Below are positions 1 through 5,347 of a stretch of DNA of 5,558 nt, one piece after another. Within the stretch, counting starts at the first letter, position 1; each line of letters opens with the position of its first letter. The notes under the pieces were generated by a model. The model was not told the origin of the DNA and did not search any database. It saw nothing but the letters and a program-made list of their open reading frames with translations. This DNA comes from Ruminococcaceae bacterium UBA6392. GTDB lineage: Bacteria; Bacillota; Clostridia; Oscillospirales; Acutalibacteraceae. Location: contig DJQG01000083.1 of the NCBI GenBank assembly GCA_002438685.1, positions 1-5,558 on the forward strand, read 5' to 3'. The position numbers and the translations under genes are program-made.

Positions 1-32
1 AGTTGAGGGTTCGATTCCCCCAGGGGGTGCCA
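1..32 (+). tRNA. tRNA 3' end (partial, isotype undetermined)
   Basis: The window opens inside a tRNA. The T-loop TTCGATT (10-16) is flanked by T-stem arms GAGGG (5-9) and CCCCC (17-21). The 3' acceptor strand AGGGGGT (22-28), discriminator G29 and an encoded CCA (30-32) follow. One T-stem pair (A6 with C20) is a mismatch, which is unusual and may mean a slightly degenerate gene. The anticodon lies outside the window, so the amino acid cannot be read. A terminator follows two bases after the CCA, so this is the last gene of its transcript. Confidence 0.85.
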
Positions 33-33
33 T

Positions 34-63
34 GAAAAAAGCAGCCGTCAGGCTGCTTTTTTC
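34..63 (+). terminator. Intrinsic terminator of the tRNA transcript
   Basis: A perfect 13-bp stem (34-46 with 51-63) closes a 4-base GTCA loop. The G+C core is GCAGCC/GGCTGC, and the outer part is an A6/T6 run that supplies the T-tract on the + strand. The symmetric A/T arms mean it could also act on transcripts coming from the right. Confidence 0.9.
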
Positions 64-185
64 AAATGAAGCGCACCTGCGGTGCATGAAAAATGAAGTA
101 TGGCTTCGCCATATGAAGTTTGACGGCATCATGTCGAAGCCTGCGTGCGCTTTGCTTCATACGAGCGTCAGCGAGTACTTCATTA
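64..185. repeat. Modular hairpin intergenic element (MITE-like)
   Basis: This non-coding stretch is made of small hairpins separated by one word. ATGAAG occurs directly at 66-71, 93-98 and 113-118, and as its complement CTTCAT at 155-160 and 178-183. Between the copies are GCACC-TGC-GGTGC (73-85) and TATGGC-TTC-GCCATA (99-113), plus a looser GAC/GTC pair (122-135). Longer inverted pairs are AATGAAGTA (92-100) with its complement at 176-184, and ATGAAGC (66-72) with GCTTCAT (154-160), backed by GCGCAC (71-76) with GTGCGC (145-150). No open reading frame or RBS fits here. A short dispersed repeat or MITE-like element placed after the tRNA terminator is an inference; copy number cannot be seen from one window. 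Confidence 0.6.
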
Positions 186-207
186 TTATTTGCGTTGTAT
201 ATATGAT

Positions 208-236
208 TTGACTTTGCACATAATATGTACTATAAT
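208..236 (+). promoter_or_regulatory. Promoter and candidate operator of the toxin-antitoxin operon
   Basis: The -35 box TTGACT (208-213) and -10 box TATAAT (231-236) are separated by exactly 17 bases. The spacer contains the palindrome ACATAATATGT (218-228). TGCAC (215-219) and GTGCA (241-245) form a second inverted repeat straddling the -10 box. Ribbon-helix-helix antitoxins normally repress their own operon by binding such palindromes, so these are the likely operator sites (inference). The predicted start near 243 would leave a very short leader before the RBS at 245-250. Confidence 0.8.
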
Positions 237-257
237 TGCAGTGCAGGAGGTGCAGAT

Positions 258-509
258 ATGGATACGAATATGACATTCCGTATGGACTCGGAGATAAAGT
301 CGCAGATGAACGCAATCTGCGCACAGCTTGGAATGACCGCTTCTACGGCGTTCAATATTTTTGCAAATGCTTTTGTCCGCGAAAAGGGTATGCCCTTTTC
401 CGTGACGATCCGGGAACCCGAGAACACAGTGCCGCATGAAAAGATGCTCGATGACACCGATCGGCTGCTTTCCGAATTCGCTTCCGATTATAGGAGAATG
501 GCAAAATGA
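258..509 (+). CDS. RelB/DinJ-family antitoxin
   Basis: An 83-residue protein, the antitoxin of a type II toxin-antitoxin pair. Residues 4-10 (NMTFRMD) fit the DNA-binding beta strand of a ribbon-helix-helix fold. Helices follow at about 11-24 and 27-42, the second with the TASTAFNIF pattern typical of RelB/DinJ proteins, and then the family hallmark GMPFSV (44-49). The acidic C-terminal tail (about 50-83) should wrap and neutralise the toxin. The start at 258 is chosen because AGGAGG (245-250) lies 7 bases upstream; an in-frame ATG at 225 has no RBS and falls inside the promoter. The stop overlaps the toxin start by 4 nt (ATGA), implying translational coupling. Family partners of RelB/DinJ are usually RelE/YafQ-type nucleases, so the Doc partner here is noteworthy. 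Autorepression through 208-245 is likely. Confidence 0.88.
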   Translation: MDTNMTFRMDSEIKSQMNAICAQLGMTASTAFNIFANAFVREKGMPFSVTIREPENTVPHEKMLDDTDRLLSEFASDYRRMAK

Positions 510-883
510 TTTGGATTGGGGCGGATGATGTGATTCTGATACATGGCAGAATCATACAAACCACCGGCGGTATAGACGGACTGCGCGACCGCGCGGGGCT
601 GGAGGCGGCAATTGCTGCTCCGCTTCAGTCTTTCGACGGTCAGGATTTCTTTCCGTCGGATATTGAAAAAATTGCGCGTCTCGGATACGGCCTTGCCGCG
701 AACCACGCTTTTTTCGACGGAAATAAGCGCATCGGAGCAATGATGACTCAGCTTCTTCTGAAATGGAACGGCTATAATCTCGAATTGCGTCAGGGCGAGC
801 TGGCAGATATGTTCATCGCGATTGCGGACGGAAAATCCGGCGAAGAAGACCTGCTGTCATGGATTCAAGCACATATTAAATGA
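506..883 (+). CDS. doc: Doc-type toxin (Fic/Doc superfamily, death-on-curing)
   Basis: A 125-residue protein, essentially the size of phage P1 Doc. The catalytic Fic/Doc motif is complete: HAFFDGNKR at residues 67-75. It has His67, Asp71 and the Asn73-Lys74-Arg75 of the Doc branch, where classic AMPylating Fic enzymes carry GNGR. Near the N-terminus, GGIDGLRDRAGLEAAI (21-36) matches the Doc-family region GGxxGxRDxGxLExA. P1 Doc is a kinase that phosphorylates a conserved threonine of EF-Tu and stops translation; the same activity is inferred here from the motif. The RBS AGGAGA (492-497) sits 8 bases before the ATG, within the antitoxin coding end. No frameshift or missing catalytic residue is seen, so the toxin looks functional and must be held by the upstream antitoxin. 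Confidence 0.9.
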   Translation: MIWIGADDVILIHGRIIQTTGGIDGLRDRAGLEAAIAAPLQSFDGQDFFPSDIEKIARLGYGLAANHAFFDGNKRIGAMMTQLLLKWNGYNLELRQGELADMFIAIADGKSGEEDLLSWIQAHIK

Positions 884-914
884 AAAATAAATAAAAATAT
901 CTAACCGCAAAATC

Positions 915-941
915 CCCCGCACGGAATTTTTCCGCGCGGGG
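915..941. terminator. Terminator hairpin between convergent doc and asnB
   Basis: Arms CCCCGC (915-920) and GCGGGG (936-941) plus CGGAA (922-926) and TTCCG (930-934) pair around a TTT loop, with one mismatch (A921/C935). On the - strand it lies just after the asnB stop and is followed by GATTTTG, a short T-run. On the + strand the following bases AACATCTTTTATTTT are also T-rich. It probably terminates asnB and may also stop the toxin operon. Confidence 0.75.
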
Positions 942-949
942 AACATCTT

Positions 950-2527
950 TTATTTTCCGCTCTCGCCGTAGTTTGAGAGCACGCGGGCGGACGGGTCGTT
1001 GACATCGCAGCCCTCCCATGACTTGTTGGGCATCCAGAAATCGACTATCATCTCTGACTGGCCGGGATAGTACTTTTCAAATATCTCGCGGTAGAGCAGG
1101 GATTCTTTCGTGAACGGCTTTGCGTGGGTGTATTTTTCGCACTTCTCCTTGAATTCCTCTTCGGTGTAGAACCCCTCGGCGTATTCCTTGAGGTAGTCGA
1201 CCATTGAGTGACCGACCGCGTCGGAGAACGCCGCCTTTTCGCGGAAGAGTATATCATGGGGCAGATAGTCGCCCTCGAAGGCGTGGCGGAGCAGATATTT
1301 GCCCTTGCCGTAGGTGTTCATTTTCTTCGCGGGGTCGACGGACATGACATATTTCACAAAGTCGAGATCGCCGAACGGCACGCGCGCTTCAAGCGAGTTT
1401 ACGGAGATGCAGCGGTCGGCGCGCAGAACGTCGTACATGTGCAGCTCTCTTATTCTCTTCTGCGACTCCTTCTGGAACTCCTCCGCGCTCGGCGCAAAGT
1501 CGGTGTATTTGTAGCCGAACAGTTCGTCGGAGATCTCGCCCGTCAGAAGAACCCTGATATCCGTGTTCTCGTGTATCCATTTGCACAGCAGGTACATGCC
1601 CATGCTCGCGCGGATAGTTGTGATATCAAATGTGCCAAGCATACGAATTACGCCCTCGAGCGAGTCTAAGACCTGCTCTTTTGTCATGATGACCTCGGTG
1701 TGGTCGCTGCCGATATAGTCGGCGACTTCTTTTGCGTATTTTAGGTCGATAGCGTCCTCGCTCATGCCTATTGCAAAGGTGCGTATCGGTTTTTTGCTCT
1801 GTCTTGCCGCTATGGCGCATACGAGGGACGAGTCGAGTCCGCCGGAGAGCAGGAAGCCGACCTTTGCGTCCGCAACGAGTCTCTTGTCAACGCCGGCGAT
1901 GAGCTTTTCGCGGATGTTTTTGCAAACTGTCTCAAGGTCGTCATGGCATACTTCGTCAACCGCAGCTATGTCGCAGTATTGGACAAACTCGCCGTCTTTG
2001 TAGTAGTGTCCGGGCGGGAAGGGCATAATGTGCCCGCACATTCCGACGAGGTTCTTCGCCTCGCTTGCGAACACGATAACGCCTTTTTTATCGTAGCCGT
2101 AGTAGAGCGGGCGGATGCCTATCGGATCTCTTGCGGCGATGTATTTTTTCTCTTTGCCGTCGTAGATGATCAGCGCAAACTCGGCGTCAAGCATCTTGAA
2201 CATATCCACGCCGTATTCGCGGTAGAGCGGGAGAAGTATCTCGCAGTCGGAGCCGCTTTTAAATGTGTATTTTTTCGCAAGCTCCTCTTTTATCTTCTCG
2301 TAGCCGTATATCTCGCCGTTGCAGACTACATAGCTGCCGTCCAATTCAAACGGCTGCATTCCGTCGGGAGTCAGTCCCATTATCGCAAGGCGGTGGAAGC
2401 CGAGCAGACCTTTGCCGGTGTCTATTATCCGGCTGTCGTCCGGTCCTCTTGAAACGGTCTTTTTGAATCCTTCCTCAAAATCGGAAAAAGCGGCGCAGCA
2501 GTCGCAGTAACCCATTATCGAACACAT
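950..2527 (-). CDS. asnB: Asparagine synthetase B (glutamine-hydrolysing)
   Basis: A 525-residue cytoplasmic enzyme that converts aspartate, glutamine and ATP to asparagine, glutamate, AMP and PPi. Cys2 becomes the N-terminal nucleophile of the class II amidotransferase domain (about 1-190). RGPD (27-30), GFHRLAI (43-49), NGEIYG (70-75) and RDPIGIRPLYYG (133-144) mark that domain. The synthetase domain carries the ATP PP-loop SGGLDSS (228-234), TGEISDELFG (329-338) and EARVPF (380-385). The C-terminal end, with LLYREIFE (477-484) and DPSARV (511-516), and the overall length resemble the E. coli AsnB subgroup (554 aa), not the longer Bacillus forms. The usual SGEGSDE motif reads TGEISDE here, a variation outside the catalytic pair. 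The start is supported by GAAAGGAAAG (2535-2544). It lies downstream of glnN and is preceded by an Asn T-box, so expression should rise when tRNA-Asn is uncharged. Confidence 0.96.
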   Translation of the reverse strand: MCSIMGYCDCCAAFSDFEEGFKKTVSRGPDDSRIIDTGKGLLGFHRLAIMGLTPDGMQPFELDGSYVVCNGEIYGYEKIKEELAKKYTFKSGSDCEILLPLYREYGVDMFKMLDAEFALIIYDGKEKKYIAARDPIGIRPLYYGYDKKGVIVFASEAKNLVGMCGHIMPFPPGHYYKDGEFVQYCDIAAVDEVCHDDLETVCKNIREKLIAGVDKRLVADAKVGFLLSGGLDSSLVCAIAARQSKKPIRTFAIGMSEDAIDLKYAKEVADYIGSDHTEVIMTKEQVLDSLEGVIRMLGTFDITTIRASMGMYLLCKWIHENTDIRVLLTGEISDELFGYKYTDFAPSAEEFQKESQKRIRELHMYDVLRADRCISVNSLEARVPFGDLDFVKYVMSVDPAKKMNTYGKGKYLLRHAFEGDYLPHDILFREKAAFSDAVGHSMVDYLKEYAEGFYTEEEFKEKCEKYTHAKPFTKESLLYREIFEKYYPGQSEMIVDFWMPNKSWEGCDVNDPSARVLSNYGESGK

Positions 2528-2560
2528 AGTAATCTTTCCTTTCGGTTAGTTTCAGCATTC

Positions 2561-2786
2561 GATAGGGCAAGTGCCAACTCGCTGTGCCACCTATCTTTGT
2601 TCTCTTTTCGGCTTCGAAGAAAGCCTCGCCGCTGTAACGGTCGGCGTGTCCGGCGCACCTACTCGGTAGTCCTTTCGGCTTGCAGCTCGTCGGGTGTTAT
2701 TCGCGCGGCTCCTGTGCTGCATGGCTCTCACCGTCCCATACTCGCTTTGAGCGGTATTCCGCGTTACTTCTCCCGACTCGGGCGCT
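2561..2786 (-). promoter_or_regulatory. Asparagine-specific T-box leader of asnB
   Basis: The - strand RNA shows the diagnostic T-box parts in order. Lower Stem I is GTCGGG (2777-2772) with CCCGAC (2694-2689). The specifier loop has AGTA (2768-2765) on one side and GAA (2702-2700) on the other, the conserved loop-E motif. It is followed by T and the triplet AAC (2698-2696), an asparagine codon, then A2695. Upper Stem I is CGCGG (2763-2759) with CCGCG (2708-2704), and GGTGAGAGCC (2732-2723) resembles the conserved distal region. A further hairpin, GGCTT/AAGCC, occupies 2625-2610. The antiterminator is GATAGG (2595-2590) with CCTATC (2566-2561), the 7-base bulge TGGCACA (2589-2583), and GCGAG (2582-2578) with CTTGC (2571-2567). 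TGGC can pair with the GCCA end of tRNA-Asn. No T-tract hairpin follows before the start codon, so control may act on ribosome access. Confidence 0.88.
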
Positions 2787-2792
2787 TTTGTT

Positions 2793-2798
2793 ATTGTA
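2793..2798 (-). promoter_or_regulatory. Possible -10 box of asnB
   Basis: TACAAT sits just upstream of T-box Stem I on the - strand, about where a -10 box would need to be for a transcript starting near 2786. There is no good -35 box 17 bases further up, so the call is weak. No terminator hairpin is visible between the glnN stop and this point, so asnB could also be reached by read-through from glnN. Confidence 0.3.
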
Positions 2799-2815
2799 AA
2801 AAGGGTCGTAGATTT

Positions 2816-4912
2816 TTATTTTACGCTGAAGAGCAGGTCGCTGTAGGTCGGGAACGGCCAGAACTCCTTGGCGGTTATCGTCTCGGCCTCGTCGCAGACG
2901 GCGCGCAGGGCGTCCATCTTGCCGAGGATAACGTCTCTGATATCATTTGCCGCTTCGGTGACATCCTCGATAGCATGGAACTTCGCTATCTCGCTGTCAA
3001 GGTCTGCGGTCGCGTCGGCGATTTCATCGGACAGCTCGGAGAGCTTCGTGATGGTCGCGGTCTCGTATTTGCAGGGGAGACCTGCGACTGCCGTTTTCTT
3101 CGCGGCGAGGGTCTCTGCAAGCGACTTTGTGTAGCCCTCGACTGCGGGGAGAATCTCTTTTCTCGCCATGTCGACCATGGTCAGAGCTTCTATATTGACG
3201 GTCTTTGAGTAGTTCTCAAGAAGTATCTCATAGCGGCTGTGAAGCTCTGCGGGTGAGAATATCTTGTGAGCGGTGAGCATCTTCACGTTCTTGTCGGCTA
3301 TCATCGCGGGCATAGCGTCCGGAGTGGTGCGGAGATTCAGCAGTCCGCGCTCCTCGGTAGCTTCCTTTATCCACGCGTCGTCGTAGCCGTTGCCGTTGAA
3401 GATGATTCTCTTGTGGTCTTTTATTGTCTTCTTTATCATGTCGTGCAGAGCGGTCTCGAAGTCATCGACATTTTCGAGACGATCCGCATATATCTTGAGC
3501 GATTCCGCAACGGCGGCGTTGAGCATGATGTTCGCGCAGGCGATGCTGTTCGACGAGCCGAGCATACGGAACTCAAACTTGTTGCCGGTGAACGCAAAGG
3601 GCGATGTGCGGTTGCGGTCGGTGGTGTCACGGGTGAACTTCGGCAGAACGTGAACGCCGAGCTTCATCGTTGTCTTTTCGCTGCCGCTGTAGGGCGCATC
3701 GTTCTCTATGGCGTCGAGAACTGCGGTCAGCTCGTCGCCGAGGAACATCGAGACAACTGCGGGCGGAGCTTCGTTCGCGCCGAGTCTGTGGTCGTTGCCT
3801 GCGGTCGCGACGGAGACGCGGAGCAGATCCTGATAGTCGTCAACGGCTTTGATGACCGCGCAGAGGAACAGCAGGAACTGTGCGTTCTCATAGGGGGTCT
3901 CGCCGGGGGTGAGAAGATTGACTCCCGTATCTGTAGCCATGGACCAGTTGTTGTGCTTGCCCGAACCGTTGACTCCGGCGAACGGCTTCTCGTGGAGCAG
4001 GCAGACAAGTCCGTGCTTCGCGGCGACTTTCTGCATTATCTCCATGGTCAGCTGGTTGTGGTCGGTGGCGATGTTCGTTGTGGTGTATATGGGTGCGAGC
4101 TCATGCTGAGACGGCGCGACTTCGTTGTGCTCGGTCTTTGCAAAAACGCCGAGCTTCCAGAGCTCTTCGTTGAGGTCTGCCATGTAAGCGGCGACTCTCG
4201 GCTTGATAACTCCGAAATAGTGGTCGTCCATCTCCTGACCCTTGGGCGCCTTTGCGCCGAAAAGAGTGCGTCCGCAGAAGACGAGGTCTTTGCGCTTCTC
4301 ATAGAGAGCCTTGTCAACAAGGAAGTATTCCTGCTCGGGGCCGACGGAGGTGCGCACACACTTTACATCGGTGTTGCCAAAGAGTCTGAGAATACGAAGA
4401 GCCTGCTTGTTGAGAGCCTGCATGGAACGGAGCAGGGGCGTTTTCTTGTCGAGCGCCTCGCCGCCGTAAGAGCAGAACGCCGTGGGGATGCAGAGGGTCT
4501 TGTCCTTTATAAATGCGTAGGAAGTGGGATCCCACGCGGTGTAGCCGCGGGCTTCAAATGTCGCTCTGAGTCCGCCCGACGGGAAGGACGATGCGTCCGG
4601 CTCGCCTTTTATCAGTTCCTTGCCCGAGAACTCCATGATAACGCGTCCGTCGGATGCGGGGGTTATGAAGCTGTCGTGCTTCTCGGCGGTGATGCCGGTC
4701 AGGGGCTGGAACCAGTGGGTGAAATGGGTCGCGCCATGCTCAACGGCCCAGTCCTTCATAGCGGCGGCAACTGCGTTGGCGACGTCATTATTCAGGCTTG
4801 CTCCTTCGTCAATAGTCTTCTTGAGAGACTGGTAAACATCGGCGGAAAGCATTGCTTTCATCACTCTGTCGTCAAAAACGAGACTGCCGAAATAATCAGA
4901 TACTGTGCTCAT
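2816..4912 (-). CDS. glnN: Glutamine synthetase type III
   Basis: A 698-residue cytoplasmic enzyme making glutamine from glutamate, ammonia and ATP. The length fits the GSIII family (about 700 aa, a dodecamer) and is far longer than GSI (about 450). GPEQEYFLV (191-199) carries metal-binding glutamates E193 and E195, and NEVAPSQHELAPIY (263-276) holds further active-site Glu and His. NGSGKHNNWSM (315-325) is the ATP/glutamate-site signature. NRTSPFAFTGNKFEFR (434-449) contains the catalytic arginines and the GSIII-specific FTGNKFEFR. The region from about 570 on is helical and rich in Glu/Ala/Asp, as in other GSIII proteins. The start is fixed by AAGGAG (4922-4927), 9 bases before the ATG. A consensus promoter and a leader terminator lie upstream, so regulation by attenuation is likely. 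asnB, a glutamine consumer, lies next on the same strand. No GlnR or PII gene is present in the window. Confidence 0.96.
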   Translation of the reverse strand: MSTVSDYFGSLVFDDRVMKAMLSADVYQSLKKTIDEGASLNNDVANAVAAAMKDWAVEHGATHFTHWFQPLTGITAEKHDSFITPASDGRVIMEFSGKELIKGEPDASSFPSGGLRATFEARGYTAWDPTSYAFIKDKTLCIPTAFCSYGGEALDKKTPLLRSMQALNKQALRILRLFGNTDVKCVRTSVGPEQEYFLVDKALYEKRKDLVFCGRTLFGAKAPKGQEMDDHYFGVIKPRVAAYMADLNEELWKLGVFAKTEHNEVAPSQHELAPIYTTTNIATDHNQLTMEIMQKVAAKHGLVCLLHEKPFAGVNGSGKHNNWSMATDTGVNLLTPGETPYENAQFLLFLCAVIKAVDDYQDLLRVSVATAGNDHRLGANEAPPAVVSMFLGDELTAVLDAIENDAPYSGSEKTTMKLGVHVLPKFTRDTTDRNRTSPFAFTGNKFEFRMLGSSNSIACANIMLNAAVAESLKIYADRLENVDDFETALHDMIKKTIKDHKRIIFNGNGYDDAWIKEATEERGLLNLRTTPDAMPAMIADKNVKMLTAHKIFSPAELHSRYEILLENYSKTVNIEALTMVDMARKEILPAVEGYTKSLAETLAAKKTAVAGLPCKYETATITKLSELSDEIADATADLDSEIAKFHAIEDVTEAANDIRDVILGKMDALRAVCDEAETITAKEFWPFPTYSDLLFSVK

Positions 4913-4944
4913 AAGTTAGCGCTCCTTTTTCATATTTTAAGGCG

Positions 4945-4993
4945 AAAAATAAAAAATGGCGTCAATGAACCCCTTCGGTTCAAAGACGCCATT
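4945..4993 (-). terminator. Leader terminator/attenuator upstream of glnN
   Basis: On the - strand AATGGCGTC (4993-4985) pairs with GACGCCATT (4963-4955). An AA/AA-type internal loop separates this from the upper stem TGAACC/GGTTCA (4982-4977 with 4971-4966), which is closed by a GAAGG loop. The stem runs straight into a T-tract broken by one A (4956-4945). This is a textbook intrinsic terminator, and it sits between the glnN promoter and the glnN start. It should stop most transcripts unless something overrides it. On the + strand the bases after the stem are not T-rich, so the direction is clear. Confidence 0.88.
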
Positions 4994-5008
4994 GCCTTTA
5001 TGCGCTGA

Positions 5009-5037
5009 ATTATACGCGCAGCAAAATCGTTTGTCAA
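5009..5037 (-). promoter_or_regulatory. Consensus sigma-A promoter of glnN
   Basis: On the - strand TTGACA (5037-5032) and TATAAT (5014-5009) are both perfect hexamers with a 17-base spacer. The predicted start is around 5001-5006, which places the glnN attenuator stem about 10 bases into the transcript and gives a leader of roughly 90 nt. A promoter this strong in front of a strong terminator suggests high initiation with control at elongation. Confidence 0.92.
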
Positions 5038-5040
5038 GGC

Positions 5041-5239
5041 GTTTTCGGACAATTCTTTATTTTTGTGCAAATAGCCGCAATCGGGGCTTTTTGAAAAGCG
5101 ATTTTATGAGCAAGATGCAACCGCTTTTTTTGAGAAAATGCGGCGGAGTTGAACTACCGCCGGAAAAATTTTTTCGGCGGCGCTCTTTTCTCTCAGCCGT
5201 TTCGGAAAATAAAGTGCGATACATATATAAAATATACAA
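5041..5239. other. Non-coding region rich in inverted repeats, no gene seen
   Basis: Between the glnN promoter and the rightward promoter no reading frame has both an RBS and a plausible protein. The region is AT-rich with several inverted repeats. AGCC (5073-5076) pairs with GGCT (5085-5088) before a short T-run. AAAAGCG (5094-5100) pairs with CGCTTTT (5122-5128), and the CGGCGG arms at 5141-5180 are listed separately. A short - strand frame at 5239-5057 gives a basic, low-complexity 60-residue peptide without an RBS and is not called as a gene. Confidence 0.5.
5141..5180. repeat. Three alternating CGGCGG/CCGCCG arms
   Basis: CGGCGG (5141-5146), CCGCCG (5157-5162) and CGGCGG (5175-5180) are spaced so that the middle arm can pair with either neighbour. 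The left option is a 6-bp stem extended by AGT/ACT (5147-5149 with 5153-5155). The right option is a 24-base near-perfect palindrome (5157-5180) with A5/T5 in its centre and one G-T pair. The two hairpins exclude each other in RNA. Whether the region is transcribed is unknown. Confidence 0.65.
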
Positions 5240-5268
5240 TTGACACGGGTCTTTTAATGTGATAAAAT
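5240..5268 (+). promoter_or_regulatory. Sigma-A promoter pointing right
   Basis: TTGACA (5240-5245) and TAAAAT (5263-5268) with a 17-base spacer give a near-consensus promoter, starting near 5275. It is divergent from the glnN promoter about 200 bases to the left. Confidence 0.85.
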
Positions 5269-5274
5269 ACGCCT

Positions 5275-5346
5275 CAAATGAGCAAAGGCGTTCATTCCCC
5301 GGGGGACAGTGCCCCCATCGGAGGACGCCTTTGCTTTTTGCTTTTT
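5275..5346 (+). ncRNA. Candidate ~70-nt small RNA or attenuated leader
   Basis: The promoter at 5240-5268 leads directly into a compact structure. Stem 5281-5291 pairs perfectly over 11 bp with 5325-5335 (AGCAAAGGCGT/ACGCCTTTGCT) and is followed by TTTTTGCTTTTT, so transcription should end near 5346. Inside the stem is a smaller hairpin, GGGGG/CCCCC (5301-5305 with 5312-5316), with the hexaloop ACAGTG. A weaker TCC/GGA pair may join the two (5296-5298 with 5320-5322). No start codon with an RBS fits inside. It could be a stand-alone small RNA or the terminated leader of a gene beyond the window. No known RNA family was recognised. Confidence 0.5.
5281..5346 (+). terminator. Intrinsic terminator with branched stem
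   Basis: An 11-bp perfect outer stem (5281-5291 with 5325-5335) precedes two T5 runs (5335-5339 and 5342-5346). The stem core GGCGT/ACGCC is the same as in the glnN leader terminator on the other strand. Confidence 0.8.
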
Positions 5347-5347
5347 C

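Noticed and set aside
1..32. Calling the partial tRNA tRNA-Asn because of its G73-CCA end, to link it with the asnB T-box.
   Set aside because: G73 occurs in several isotypes, the anticodon is outside the window, and the acceptor implies an A1-T72 pair that gives no support for Asn.
64..185. A CRISPR array, because of the repeated ATGAAG words.
   Set aside because: The repeats are only six bases, occur in both orientations and have irregular spacing.
225..257. An upstream in-frame ATG for the antitoxin.
   Set aside because: It lies in the promoter spacer, ahead of the -10 box, and has no RBS; the ATG at 258 has AGGAGG at ideal spacing.
3266..5008. A 580-codon open frame on the + strand opposite glnN.
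   Set aside because: It lies antisense to a clear GSIII gene, its translation shows no family motif, and its low stop density reflects the GC-biased codon use of glnN.
5057..5239. A small - strand reading frame (60 aa) upstream of glnN as a leader peptide.
   Set aside because: There is no RBS, the composition is basic and low-complexity, and it spans the inverted repeats and the glnN upstream region without any family signal.
5301..5316. An ANTAR/EutV-type antitermination site based on the ACAGTG hexaloop.
   Set aside because: The known motif needs two adjacent hairpins with AnnGnn loops, the second overlapping a terminator; only one fits here, so chance is a good explanation.
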